NCBI RefSeq assembly: GCF_014203645.1
Contig: NZ_JACHJL010000002.1
Span: 372,001-436,000 of the forward strand
Length of the DNA stretch: 64,000 nucleotides
Direction: 5' to 3'
DNA from: Streptomyces zagrosensis
Lineage (GTDB): Bacteria > Actinomycetota > Actinomycetes > Streptomycetales > Streptomycetaceae
Shown here: piece after piece, positions 1 to 8,245 of the stretch
Numbering within the stretch: position 1 is the stretch's first letter
Layout: the number at the start of each line of letters is the position of its first letter
The notes under the pieces: generated by a model
Seen by the model: the letters and a program-made list of their open reading frames with translations, nothing else
Database searches by the model: none
Told to the model about the DNA's origin: nothing
Made by a program: the position numbers and the translations under genes

Positions 1-1445
1 GCGGCCAGGGCAATGCGGGTCGCGGTGCGGTAGTCCAGTGCCAGGTCGAAGCACACTGTCTCGGCAACTGGGTCGGCCGATGCAGGTGAGCCGGCGGTGA
101 GGGAGAGTCGGGCCCCACCGGGGAGCTCGATGAAGCCCGCGCCGCCATCGGCCCAGCCCTGGAAGGTGACCTTGATGCCCGCGTCGGCTATGAGCTCGGG
201 CAACACCGCCGCCGGCCCCAGGTCGCCGTGCACGATCACCGCTTCGGGCGCCTGCTGCGGTTCCGCGGTCCGCGGCTCGGGCCGGCCCGCCGACTGGCCG
301 CCGCCTGCGCCGGCATCTTCGTACCCGAACCAGCCGCGCCCCGACTTACGGCCGTGCAGTCCGGACTCCACCAGACGTCGCTGAGCCAGGGATGGCGTGA
401 ACTTGGGGTCCTGAAAGAAGGCTTCCCACACGGAGCGGGTGACGGCCTCGTTCACGTCCTGGCCGATCAGGTCCGTCAGCTCGAACGGGCCCATCCGGAA
501 GCCGCCGGACTCCCGCAGCACCGCGTCGATGGTGGCGGGATCGGCAGCCTGCTCCTCATAGCAACGCAGTGCCTCGGCATAGAAAGGGCGAGCGATCCGG
601 TTGACGATGAAACCAGGGGTGTCGGCGCAGCGCACGGGCGTCTTCCCCCACCCGGCCATGGTCGCGTACGCGAGGTCGGCGGCGGCCTCCTTGGTGGCGA
701 ATCCACGGACCACCTCGACCAGCGGGAGCAGCGGGGCTGGATTGAAGAAGTGCAGGCCAAGGAGGCGGCCGGGGCGCTGGAGGGGGCCTGCGACGGCGGT
801 GACCGAGAGCGAGGAGGTATTGGTGGCGAGCAGGCATTCAGCGGAGACGACCCGTTCGAGCTCGGTGAACAGCTCCTGCTTGGCCGGAAGTTGTTCCACG
901 ATCGCCTCTATGACCAGGACGGCGTCGGCCAGTTCAGCAAGGTCATCGGCGGGCAGCAGCCTGGCGCGGGCCGCATCACGCCGGTCGGCCGCCAGCTTGC
1001 CCTTTTCGACCAGTCGATCAAGGCGGCCCCCGATGGCGTTAACGGCCTGTACTGCACGGCCCGGCAGCGCGTCGTACAGCCGCACCGGGTGCCCGGCGAG
1101 CAGCGCCACCTGTGCGATGCCCTGGCCCATCGTTCCGGTGCCGACGACGGCGACGGCCCGATGGCGCGCTATCCCCTGGCCATCCGCCGCGCCCGGCTTT
1201 TGCCTCGTGGCGGGCTCGTCGGTGGCTGCTGGTGCGGCTGTGGCGTCCGGCTTCGGGGAGTCGTCGGCCCGGCCGCCGGGGGCCGGGCCGGGGCCCCGAG
1301 CCGCCCCGGTGACCTGGCGGGCTTCGGCGCCGGCTCCGTTGTCAGGGCAGGACGCGGCAGATTCGGCGCTCCCGTCCCGGGTGGCGGCCTCGGCCGCGGA
1401 GTCGGTGGGGATGGTGTTGGCGACGGCTCCCGCTGCGGTGGTCAT
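1..1445 (-). CDS. paaH: 3-hydroxyacyl-CoA dehydrogenase PaaH, 3' end cut by window edge
   Basis: NAD-dependent oxidation of the 3-hydroxyadipyl-CoA intermediate of phenylacetate breakdown is the likely role, from family and context. The ATG at 1445 follows a GGGGAGG ribosome site. The first ~90 residues are an Ala/Gly/Pro-rich extension not usual in the family. The Rossmann motif VVGTGTMGQG falls near residue 100, followed by the substrate/catalytic region with LLGLHFFNPAPLLPLVEVV and the C-terminal 3HCDH domain (DTPGFIVNRIARPFY). The reading frame is open to position 1, so the end lies outside the window. It is divergent from paaN and shares its control region. The family is certain; the exact substrate is inferred from neighbours. 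Confidence 0.93.
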   Translation of the reverse strand, partial: MTTAAGAVANTIPTDSAAEAATRDGSAESAASCPDNGAGAEARQVTGAARGPGPAPGGRADDSPKPDATAAPAATDEPATRQKPGAADGQGIARHRAVAVVGTGTMGQGIAQVALLAGHPVRLYDALPGRAVQAVNAIGGRLDRLVEKGKLAADRRDAARARLLPADDLAELADAVLVIEAIVEQLPAKQELFTELERVVSAECLLATNTSSLSVTAVAGPLQRPGRLLGLHFFNPAPLLPLVEVVRGFATKEAAADLAYATMAGWGKTPVRCADTPGFIVNRIARPFYAEALRCYEEQAADPATIDAVLRESGGFRMGPFELTDLIGQDVNEAVTRSVWEAFFQDPKFTPSLAQRRLVESGLHGRKSGRGWFGYEDAGAGGGQSAGRPEPRTAEPQQAPEAVIVHGDLGPAAVLPELIADAGIKVTFQGWADGGAGFIELPGGARLSLTAGSPASADPVAETVCFDLALDYRTATRIALA

Positions 1446-1483
1446 GCCGTTAATCCTCCCCGAAGATAGGTCCAGACGTTTTG

Positions 1484-1526
1484 TTATCCACAGGCTTGAT
1501 CCAGCCTCTTGCGATGTTTATCCACA
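1484..1526 (+). promoter_or_regulatory. Two DnaA boxes (TTATCCACA) in the paaH-paaN intergenic region
   Basis: TTATCCACA occurs at 1484-1492 and again at 1518-1526 in the same orientation, 34 bp apart, each followed by GG. The 9-mer is the consensus DnaA box. Whether DnaA acts here on replication control or on paa transcription is inference. Confidence 0.6.
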
Positions 1527-1547
1527 GGTTCGCCGGGCCCTCTTGTC

Positions 1548-1563
1548 CCGACCGATCGTTCGG
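1548..1563 (+). promoter_or_regulatory. Candidate paa operator (TetR/PaaR-like)
   Basis: CCGACCGATCGTTCGG is a near-perfect inverted repeat, 55 bp before paaN and 103 bp before paaH. Its exact reverse complement recurs at 8135-8150 before paaA. It resembles the CNAACGNNCGTTNG operator of TetR-type PaaR described in Thermus, with one mismatch. No tetR gene is in the window, so the regulator must lie elsewhere. Confidence 0.7.
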
Positions 1564-1617
1564 TTAATCTAGCTCTGTTCCCCCGTCCCGCCCAGCTCGA
1601 CGAGGAGTTGGTCCTCC

Positions 1618-3339
1618 ATGACCACCGAGCTCACCGCAGTGCAACTGATCGACAAGCACCGCCCCACACTCGACGGGGCGCTGGAGGCGATCCGCACCCG
1701 TGCTTACTGGTCACCGCACCCGGAGCACCCGAAGGCGTACGGCGGTACGGATGAGTCCGGGCGCAGCAGCCTGAGCGCCGGCGAGGGGCAGGCCGCCTTC
1801 GACGCGCTGCGCGGAACGCGCTTCGAGCTCGACCAGCCGGGCACGGACGGCTGGGTCGGTGACGAGGTTTCTCCGTACGGCATCGAGCTGGGCGTGCTGT
1901 ATCCGCGCCCCGACATCGAGGTGCTGCTCCCGGCCATGCGTGCGGCCATGCCGGCATGGCGAGACGCCGGGCCACAAACCCGTGCCGCGGTCTGTGTGGA
2001 GATCTTGGCCCGGATCAGCGCAAGGACGCACGAGTTCGCGCACGCCGTCATGCACACCTCGGGGCAAGCGTTCATGATGGCGCTGCAAGCCGGTGGGCCG
2101 CATGCGCAGGACCGTGGCCTTGAGGCGGTGGCGTACGCGTATCAGGAGCAGATGCGCACTCCCCAGTCGGCGAGTTGGTCAAAGCCGCAGGGCAAGCGGG
2201 ACCCGCTTCAGTTGGCCAAGGAGTTCACGGCGGTCCCGCGCGGCATCTCGCTGCTGATCGGCTGCAACACCTTCCCCACGTGGAACGGTTACCCGGGCCT
2301 GTTCGCCTCACTGGCCACCGGTAACCCTGTGCTCGTCAAGCCGCACCCGCGTGCCGTGCTGCCCCTCGCGCTGACCGTGCAGGTCGCCCGCGAGGTGCTG
2401 TCCGAAGCAGGCTTCGACCCCAACCTGGTCGCGCTCGCCGCCGAGCGCACCGATGAGGGGCTGGCCAAGACGCTCGCCGTGCGCCCCGAGGTGCGTCTCA
2501 TTGACTACACGGGATCGACCGCGTTCGGCGACTGGCTGGAGGCCAACGCCCGACAGGCGCTGGTGTTCACGGAGAAGGCCGGGGTCAACACCGTCGTCAT
2601 CGACTCGACGGATAACTACCAGGGCATGCTCAGCAACCTCGCGTTCTCCCTGTCCCTCTACAGCGGCCAGATGTGCACCACCCCGCAGAACCTCCTCATC
2701 CCCCGCGCCGGAATCGCCACGGACGCGGGTGCCAAGTCCTACGACCAGGTGGTCAGCGACCTCGCCGCAGCCATCGATGGGCTGCTCGGTGACGACACGC
2801 GGGCCAGCGCACTGCTCGGCGCCATCGTCAACCCGCAGGTGAAGGACCGGGTCGAGAAGGCATCGGATCTCGGGCAGGTGGCGTTGGCCTCGCGTACGGT
2901 CGCCAACCCCGACTTCCCGGGGGCCACGGTTCGTACGCCGACGATCGTCAAGGCGGATGGCGCCCGCAAGTTCTGGGACGGGCCGGACGCCGACACGGCC
3001 TATCTGTCCGAGTGCTTCGGGCCTGTCTCCTTCGCCGTGGCCGTCGATTCCACGCCGGATGCGATCGAGCTGCTGCGCCACACCATTCGCCAACAGGGCG
3101 CGATGACGGTCGGCGCGTACACGACATCGACCGACGTCGAGCGATTGACCGAAGAGGCGTGCCTGGAAGAGTGCGCCCAGCTCTCGCTGAACCTCACCGG
3201 CGGGGTCTATGTGAACCAGACCGCCGCCTTCTCCGACTTCCACGGCTCAGGCGGCAACCCCGCGGCCAATGCGGCACTGTGCGACGGTGCGTTCGTGGCC
3301 AACCGCTTCCGTACGGTCGAGGTGCGCCGCCAGGCGTAA
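1618..3339 (+). CDS. paaN: Phenylacetic acid degradation protein PaaN (aldehyde dehydrogenase family)
   Basis: An aldehyde-dehydrogenase fold enzyme of 573 residues, the usual length for actinobacterial PaaN. It is expected to oxidise the ring-opened semialdehyde-CoA of the phenylacetate pathway, the job done by the ALDH half of PaaZ in E. coli. Landmarks are the cofactor-region NPVLVKPHPRA near residues 235-245, DYTGSTAFG near 296-305, and the catalytic-cysteine region SGQMCTTPQN near 349-358. The ATG follows GAGGAG. No hydratase domain is present, so the hydrolase step needs a separate enzyme. It is divergent from paaH, with the shared operator and DnaA boxes between them. Confidence 0.93.
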   Translation: MTTELTAVQLIDKHRPTLDGALEAIRTRAYWSPHPEHPKAYGGTDESGRSSLSAGEGQAAFDALRGTRFELDQPGTDGWVGDEVSPYGIELGVLYPRPDIEVLLPAMRAAMPAWRDAGPQTRAAVCVEILARISARTHEFAHAVMHTSGQAFMMALQAGGPHAQDRGLEAVAYAYQEQMRTPQSASWSKPQGKRDPLQLAKEFTAVPRGISLLIGCNTFPTWNGYPGLFASLATGNPVLVKPHPRAVLPLALTVQVAREVLSEAGFDPNLVALAAERTDEGLAKTLAVRPEVRLIDYTGSTAFGDWLEANARQALVFTEKAGVNTVVIDSTDNYQGMLSNLAFSLSLYSGQMCTTPQNLLIPRAGIATDAGAKSYDQVVSDLAAAIDGLLGDDTRASALLGAIVNPQVKDRVEKASDLGQVALASRTVANPDFPGATVRTPTIVKADGARKFWDGPDADTAYLSECFGPVSFAVAVDSTPDAIELLRHTIRQQGAMTVGAYTTSTDVERLTEEACLEECAQLSLNLTGGVYVNQTAAFSDFHGSGGNPAANAALCDGAFVANRFRTVEVRRQA

Positions 3340-3352
3340 CCAACACACGGCC

Positions 3353-3384
3353 CCTCCGCCGCCGGCGACGGCCGGTGGCGGAGG
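3353..3384. terminator. Hairpin after paaN
   Basis: CCTCCGCCGCCGGC and GCCGGTGGCGGAGG pair over 14 bp (one G-T wobble) around a 4-base loop, 13 bases past the paaN stop and before the convergent MarR gene. There is no clear T-run, so termination is inferred from position. Confidence 0.55.
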
Positions 3385-3544
3385 CCAGGGCGGAAACAGG
3401 AGCAGAGGCCGGCGGCAAGCCCGTCCGAGCACGTGCCTTGCGAGCCGCGTTCGAGCCGTCGGGAACGCCGGCGGCAGAGCGTACGGGATCGCGGGGTGCG
3501 AGGTGCGCTGGGCATGCCCGACGAGCAGCGTGCGCAGGGGGCTC

Positions 3545-4024
3545 TCAGGAACCGGCGGCTTGGGGCGCCGTGGGTGAAGAGGCCGGGCTTGGTGGCCCCG
3601 CGTCCTTAAGGAGGGACGTGCGCAAGGCGGTTGCGAAAATGCCCAGTTCCGGATCGGCAGCGGCGTCGGCGAGCGCGGCGCCCAGCGTGTCGCCATAGGT
3701 GCCGCGGGCCTCGGCATGCCGCGTACGGCCGGCGTCGGTGATCACCGTGTAGACCCCCCGTTTATCGTCCGGGCACAGATCACGGAAGGCAAAACCAGCC
3801 GCGATCAGACGAGCGGCCAGCCGTGTCGTCGAGCTTTGATTCAGCCCGACCTGAGCGGCGAGTTCCTGCATACGAAGCCCACTCGCCGTGGCCAGCGCCA
3901 GATGCCCCAGCGCGCGGTACTCCGAAAGCCCGAGACCATGCTGGCGCTGGAGCGCGGTGGACAGTCGCTGCTCAACGCGCGCGTGCAGGGCGATGACACC
4001 GCCCCACAGCAGTTCGTCATCCAT
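3545..4024 (-). CDS. MarR family transcriptional regulator
   Basis: A 159-residue winged-helix regulator. The recognition helix region reads LRMQELAAQVGLNQSSTTRLAARL, split here as LRMQELAAQVGLNQSS then TTRLAARL, followed by a typical wing (CPDDKRGVYTVITDAGR). The ATG at 4024 is chosen because it follows GGGAGGTGCG; an upstream in-frame ATG at 4105 lies inside the operator region and would add 27 atypical residues. It is divergent from two SMR efflux genes with a palindrome between them, so it probably represses that efflux pair and itself. The inducing ligand is unknown. Confidence 0.88.
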   Translation of the reverse strand: MDDELLWGGVIALHARVEQRLSTALQRQHGLGLSEYRALGHLALATASGLRMQELAAQVGLNQSSTTRLAARLIAAGFAFRDLCPDDKRGVYTVITDAGRTRHAEARGTYGDTLGAALADAAADPELGIFATALRTSLLKDAGPPSPASSPTAPQAAGS

Positions 4025-4074
4025 CGCACCTCCCGTGCACCAGGCCGCTTGACACGACATTACCTGCACATACA

Positions 4075-4091
4075 AACTTCCCAAAGAAGTT
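4075..4091. promoter_or_regulatory. Candidate MarR operator between regulator and SMR genes
   Basis: AACTTC and GAAGTT form a perfect inverted repeat around CCAAA. Direct repeats TGCACATAC (4064-4072) and TGCACGTAC (4091-4099) flank it. The site sits 50 bp upstream of the MarR start in the divergent control region. Confidence 0.6.
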
Positions 4092-4261
4092 GCACGTACA
4101 TGCATCTGCTTCGTTCCCTCGCCTCTTCGCTACCTGACGAGATGAGTGAGGGCTCATCGACCGAGCCCCTCTTCCCGTCGCCTACGTACGCCCCCGAGCT
4201 TCTACCCGGCGATCAGTCGGCCCGCGACGCACCACCTCGACCACGCCCAGGGAGCACCGCC

Positions 4262-4666
4262 GTGGCCTGGATCTATCTACTCATCGCCGCCGCGTTCGAG
4301 GTGGTCTTCGCCCTCAGCACCAACGCGACCGAGGGCTTCACCCGGCTTTGGCCATCGCTGCTGACCGTCGTCACCGCCACCGGCGGCGTGTTCTTCCTGA
4401 GCCTGGCGCTGAAGACACTGGACGTGGGCGTCGGCTACACCATCTGGACCGGCCTTGGCTCACTCGGCGCACTCAGCCTGGGCGCCGTCATCTACGACGA
4501 GGGTTTTGGCCTTGGCAAGGTTGTCTCCTTCCTCGCCATCGTCGGCGGCGTGATCAGCCTCAAGCTCACCGACCGCCCCGCCCCGCCCAGCGCCGATTCA
4601 CCGGCCCCCACGCCACCGGACACCACGGGGACAGCGGGAACCGCCGGTGCGCCCGTAGCCCACTGA
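4262..4666 (+). CDS. Small multidrug resistance (SMR) family transporter, first of pair
   Basis: A four-helix inner-membrane protein of the EmrE/SugE type, translated from GTG at 4262 after GGGAG. The conserved membrane glutamate is in AAAFEVVFALS (residue 13), and the helix-2/3 signature VGYTIWTGLGSLGA is present. The SMR core ends near residue 105; a 30-residue hydrophilic Pro/Thr/Ala tail follows, which the second copy lacks. The next SMR gene starts 22 bases downstream, so the two probably form one transcript and perhaps a heterodimer, as in paired SMR systems. Substrate cannot be told from sequence. Confidence 0.9.
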   Translation: MAWIYLLIAAAFEVVFALSTNATEGFTRLWPSLLTVVTATGGVFFLSLALKTLDVGVGYTIWTGLGSLGALSLGAVIYDEGFGLGKVVSFLAIVGGVISLKLTDRPAPPSADSPAPTPPDTTGTAGTAGAPVAH

Positions 4667-4688
4667 TAGCCGAGGAGCAGACCGCCCC

Positions 4689-5009
4689 ATGGCCTGGACC
4701 TACTTGTTCATCGCCGCCGTGTTCGAGGTGGCCTTCGCCCTCAGCACCAACGCCACCAAGGGCTTCACCCGGCTCTGGCCGTCCATCACCGCCGTGGCGA
4801 CCACCATCGTCAGCGTGTACTTCCTCAGCCTGTCCCTGAAAACGCTGGACGTAAGCGTCGGCTACACCATTTGGACCGGCCTTGGCTCACTCGGCACCGT
4901 CACTTTCGGCGCCCTCATCTACAAGGAGCGCATCACCATGGCGAAGGTGATTTCCTTCATGGCGATCATCGGCGGCGTGGTCGGCCTCAAATTGTCGGCC
5001 GGCGTCTGA
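4689..5009 (+). CDS. Small multidrug resistance (SMR) family transporter, second of pair
   Basis: 106 residues, normal SMR length, and very close in sequence to the preceding gene (both begin MAW-Y-L-IAA and share KTLDV-VGYTIWTGLGSLG). The essential glutamate is in AAVFEVAFALS. The close similarity suggests tandem duplication followed by divergence, mainly in helix 4 and the tail. It probably exports toxic cations or guanidinium-like compounds under control of the divergent MarR protein; this is inference from family and context. Confidence 0.91.
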   Translation: MAWTYLFIAAVFEVAFALSTNATKGFTRLWPSITAVATTIVSVYFLSLSLKTLDVSVGYTIWTGLGSLGTVTFGALIYKERITMAKVISFMAIIGGVVGLKLSAGV

Positions 5010-5081
5010 GCACCGCCTTCGCCCTGCTCGGACCGAGCAAGCCGGTTTCGACCGTGGCTGTGTAAACGCGGCTCACACGGG

Positions 5082-5777
5082 TCAGTTGGTGATCGTCGCG
5101 TGCACCCGCACCCAGGAGTGCATCGCGATGGCCGCCGCCGCACCGGCATTGATGGAGCGCGTGGAGCCGAACTGGGCGATCGAGCACACCATCGCCGCCT
5201 GATCTCGCGCCTCCTGGGTCAGCCCGGGGCCCTCCTGCCCGAACAGCAGCACACAACGGCGCGGCAACTCGACGCGCTCCAGCGCAACCGCCCCCGGGAG
5301 GTTGTCTATCCCGATCACCGGGAGCTTTTCGGCCGCGGCCCACGCCGTCAGATCGGCGGTGTCCGGATGATGCCGCAGATGCTGATAGCGGTCGGTGACC
5401 ATCGCCCCACGCCGGTTCCAGCGCCGATGGCCAACGATGTGGATCTCCTTGGCGAGAAATGCATTGGCCGTACGGACCACGGAACCGATGTTGAAGTCGT
5501 GGCTCCAGTTCTCCACCGCGACATGGAAGTCATGCCGCCGCGTATCCAGATCGGCGACGATCGCGTCGTGGGTCCAGTAGCGGTAAGGGTCCACGACATT
5601 GCGGCGATCTCCGTGAGCGAGCAGTTCCGGGTCATATCGGTCGCCAACCGGCCACGGCCGAGGATGCGGCCCGACCCCGATCTGCTGCTGGAACCCCTCG
5701 TCGTACTGGAGCGGCTCGTCCTCGGATGCGGCGGGAACGGGCCGGTCCGGGGCGTCGGGTGAGGTCTGACTGGTCAC
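5082..5777 (-). CDS. TrmH/SpoU family RNA 2'-O-ribose methyltransferase
   Basis: A SPOUT-fold methyltransferase of 231 residues using S-adenosylmethionine. The three family motifs are visible: NIGSVVRTANAF (motif 1), LLFGQEGPGLT (motif 2) and RSINAGAAAAIAMH (motif 3, SAM-binding knot). About 85 residues precede motif 1, longer than the minimal TrmL fold. The GTG start at 5777 overlaps the stop of the upstream HTTM gene in a GTGA unit, so translation is coupled. The target RNA is not predictable from sequence. Confidence 0.9.
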   Translation of the reverse strand: MTSQTSPDAPDRPVPAASEDEPLQYDEGFQQQIGVGPHPRPWPVGDRYDPELLAHGDRRNVVDPYRYWTHDAIVADLDTRRHDFHVAVENWSHDFNIGSVVRTANAFLAKEIHIVGHRRWNRRGAMVTDRYQHLRHHPDTADLTAWAAAEKLPVIGIDNLPGAVALERVELPRRCVLLFGQEGPGLTQEARDQAAMVCSIAQFGSTRSINAGAAAAIAMHSWVRVHATITN

Positions 5778-7081
5778 CCCACGAGGGTACGGGCCGCTCG
5801 CTGCCCGGCGTCCCGTTCGGGCTTGTCCGCCGGACGACGCAGCAGCCGCTCCCGACCGCGACGCAACGTGGAACCCAACCAGCACAGGAAGATCGTCGGC
5901 AGAAACACCGAGTCGGCGGCGATCATCGCGAGCGAGAGGAATGGCAGCCCCAGCACGACGGCGATGCCAACGTGTTCCAGCATCATCACGACCAGCAGGG
6001 TGTTCTTGGCCCGCCGGTTGAGCAGCGCGAAGGGGAAGGCAACCTGGACAAAAACCGTCCCGTAGCTGAGCACCATGACCATCGTCCCATTGCTGGCCAG
6101 GACATCGGTCAGCCCGGGCCATGGTGAGAAGTAGTCCAAATTCAGCGGGTAGTGCACGGCGGTGCCGTCCTGCCAGCGGGTGCCCTGGATCTTGTACCAA
6201 CCAGCGGTGGCGTAGATCAGACAGACCTGGCCCATGATCACCACGAGCGTGGCGTTGTGCGCGAGGTTGGCGAGTGCGTCCATGACGGCGCGCGGCTCCC
6301 CCGGCGCGTACCGGCACACCGCCCACCACGCCGCGTGTATCGCCCACAGCCCCCAAAAGATCAGCGCCCAGCCGCCGCTCAGCTCGCCGAGCGCGGTGAT
6401 CACGGCGAGCGTGGTGCCTAGCAGCGTCCACAGCACGACACCGGTGCTGTCGCTGCCAAAGAGACCGGGGGTACGGATGATTTCAGGTGGGCTGGTGTTG
6501 CTGGGTGGGGCAGGAGGAGCGCTGGTGCCGTACGCGTGCGACGGGACGTGGCTGGCGGGGCTGATGGGGCTGGACGGCCGCTGACGCCTACGCGCCGCGC
6601 GGCGGGCGTCCAGCGACCACACCTGGCCACACCTGGTCAGTACCAGGTAGATCGACATCAAATGGATGATGTTGTCGCCGCCGTCGCCCACGAAGATGTT
6701 CCGGTTTTGCAGCGAGAGCACGCCCACCATGAACAGCACGGACATGGTGCGCGTACGCCAGCCCAGCAGCAGCAACGCGCTGGAGAGCACGGCGACGACG
6801 TATACCGCCTCGAACCACGCCTGGCTGTCCGACCACATCAGCGCGGTGAAGGCGCCGTTGCCCTCGATCAACTGCCGGGCCATATGCGCGGCCCATGGGC
6901 TATCCGGTCCGTACAACACCTGCCGGTGCGGCCATTCGCGCAGCAGGAACAGCAGCCAGGTAAAGGAGAACCCGATCCTGACCACGGCGCTCTGATACGG
7001 GCCGAGCGCAGCGCCCGTGATCTTCGTCTGACCGCGGACCGCGGCGCGCTCCAGACGGCCTCCCAGCATGCGCAGGTTCAC
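5774..7081 (-). CDS. HTTM-domain membrane protein (vitamin K-dependent carboxylase-related fold)
   Basis: 435 residues with many membrane segments (for example VVRIGFSFTWLLFLL, VLYSSALLLLGW-like and TLLGTTLAVITALGEL). HTTM proteins share the horizontally transferred transmembrane domain of gamma-glutamyl carboxylases; bacterial members have no settled function. GTG at 7081 overlaps the upstream DUF5819 stop (GTGA) and the stop overlaps the methyltransferase start in the same way. In other actinobacteria HTTM and DUF5819 genes often sit together, suggesting one membrane assembly. An ORF extension upstream to 7171 would overlap DUF5819 and is rejected. Confidence 0.87.
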   Translation of the reverse strand: MNLRMLGGRLERAAVRGQTKITGAALGPYQSAVVRIGFSFTWLLFLLREWPHRQVLYGPDSPWAAHMARQLIEGNGAFTALMWSDSQAWFEAVYVVAVLSSALLLLGWRTRTMSVLFMVGVLSLQNRNIFVGDGGDNIIHLMSIYLVLTRCGQVWSLDARRAARRRQRPSSPISPASHVPSHAYGTSAPPAPPSNTSPPEIIRTPGLFGSDSTGVVLWTLLGTTLAVITALGELSGGWALIFWGLWAIHAAWWAVCRYAPGEPRAVMDALANLAHNATLVVIMGQVCLIYATAGWYKIQGTRWQDGTAVHYPLNLDYFSPWPGLTDVLASNGTMVMVLSYGTVFVQVAFPFALLNRRAKNTLLVVMMLEHVGIAVVLGLPFLSLAMIAADSVFLPTIFLCWLGSTLRRGRERLLRRPADKPERDAGQRAARTLVG

Positions 7082-8010
7082 CGGTCGCTCTCCTTCGCCT
7101 GGCCGTCCGCTGACCGCCGATCGCCCGATGCCTGTTTGCCGGGCAGATCGCCGCTGGTGACCGGCCACCACGGTAGGACGCGCACGACCGGCTTCAGGTC
7201 GATCTTCTCCTCGCTCCAGGAGGGCGGTGCGACGGGGGTGGTGGCGGCCCGTACCTGTACGCGCTCCACGGTGCCGCCATCGTGTTCGGGACCGAAGCGG
7301 TGCGCCACCATGCGGCGTACGTACTGTTCAGAGAGCTGCCCCCGCAGACCGATCGGCTGCTCCTTGGCATCGTGGGAGCCTGCGTAGAACTCCCAGGCGC
7401 GCCGCAGTTGGTTCTGCTGTGAGTGGCTGGGCAGCGGGTTGTGTCGGATGTCTTCGCCGTCTTGGGCCGTCAGGTCGGACCAAGAGGTGACGGCCATGCC
7501 ACCTTCGGGAGTGCGCACCTCGGCGCGCGCTTGCACGGCGACATTTTGCTGAAGCGGGTTCGGAGCGAAGAGCTTCCAGTTCTGTTCGAACTCGGGATAG
7601 AGATAATCGCTGATCATCTCGCCGTGCTTTTTATTGACCGTATTGGACGGCGCTACATACAGAAACGACATCCCCAGGTGGACGGCGATGGCCACCGCAG
7701 CCACCGCTGTCGCCACACCGATCACGAGTTGGCCAGGCAAGGACAGATGGCCACGCGCCGCTTCGCTAGCGGGATCAGCATGGGGTGCGCGGGCGGAGCC
7801 AAGGGCCGGGGCATCGCCAAAGCGAGGGCCAGGGAGGTCACCCAGGCGGGGCCCGAGCACGGTGACAGGGCGAGGATCGGGGGCAGCGGCCCGCGGTGGA
7901 GGCACCACACCGGCCGCCGGCCCATCCGGGCACGACTCCTTGCCGTCCGCGCCGGCCCTTTCAGGCTGCTCGGCTCGCTCCTCCGGCTGCATACCCGCCC
8001 CGTTTCCCAT
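7078..8010 (-). CDS. DUF5819 family protein
   Basis: 310 residues. The first ~95 are Pro/Ala-rich and disordered-looking, then one membrane span ([19 protein letters not shown]) and an outer domain with the family hallmark of an aromatic stretch [18 protein letters not shown] and downstream VRTPEGG and [12 protein letters not shown]. The first gene of a coupled set with HTTM and the methyltransferase. The ATG at 8010 lacks an obvious ribosome site; ATG at 7992 follows GGGGCGGGT and may be the true start. The function is unknown. It is divergent from paaA across a 235-bp control region. Confidence 0.82.
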   Translation of the reverse strand: MGNGAGMQPEERAEQPERAGADGKESCPDGPAAGVVPPPRAAAPDPRPVTVLGPRLGDLPGPRFGDAPALGSARAPHADPASEAARGHLSLPGQLVIGVATAVAAVAIAVHLGMSFLYVAPSNTVNKKHGEMISDYLYPEFEQNWKLFAPNPLQQNVAVQARAEVRTPEGGMAVTSWSDLTAQDGEDIRHNPLPSHSQQNQLRRAWEFYAGSHDAKEQPIGLRGQLSEQYVRRMVAHRFGPEHDGGTVERVQVRAATTPVAPPSWSEEKIDLKPVVRVLPWWPVTSGDLPGKQASGDRRSADGQAKESDR

Positions 8011-8089
8011 TCTGGCAGCGCGTCACCCCGCACCACTTACGCCCCGAGACCGTACCCAGGCTGCCCCCACTGAGCACAGTGGCTCCGAG

Positions 8090-8098
8090 TTATCCACA
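8090..8098 (+). promoter_or_regulatory. DnaA box (TTATCCACA) in the DUF5819-paaA intergenic region
   Basis: An exact TTATCCACA lies 37 bp from the paa operator, the same arrangement as before paaN. A role in replication or transcription is not shown by sequence. Confidence 0.55.
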
Positions 8099-8134
8099 GC
8101 CTTGACACCGATTGAGGCACGAGACACCATTGAA

Positions 8135-8150
8135 CCGAACGATCGGTCGG
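8135..8150 (+). promoter_or_regulatory. Candidate paa operator upstream of paaA
   Basis: CCGAACGATCGGTCGG is the exact reverse complement of the site at 1548-1563. An extra half-site (GTTCGGT, 8158-8164) follows, so the region could bind two repressor dimers. It lies 96 bp before the paaA start. Confidence 0.7.
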
Positions 8151-8245
8151 TTGGTTGGTTCGGTGAGCCCACGGGACCCCCCGAGGGACGCATCGGCCAC
8201 CGAAGTCTCGATGGCCTGCGGGTCGGGGTGGCGAGGGGACGTGGC

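Noticed and set aside
228..1572. Plus-strand open frames of 413 and 323 residues at the left edge
   Set aside because: They are shadows of paaH, whose minus-strand translation shows clear dehydrogenase motifs.
2308..3243. Minus-strand open frame of 311 residues inside paaN
   Set aside because: Antisense shadow; Arg/Gly/His-rich with no domain, while paaN is well supported.
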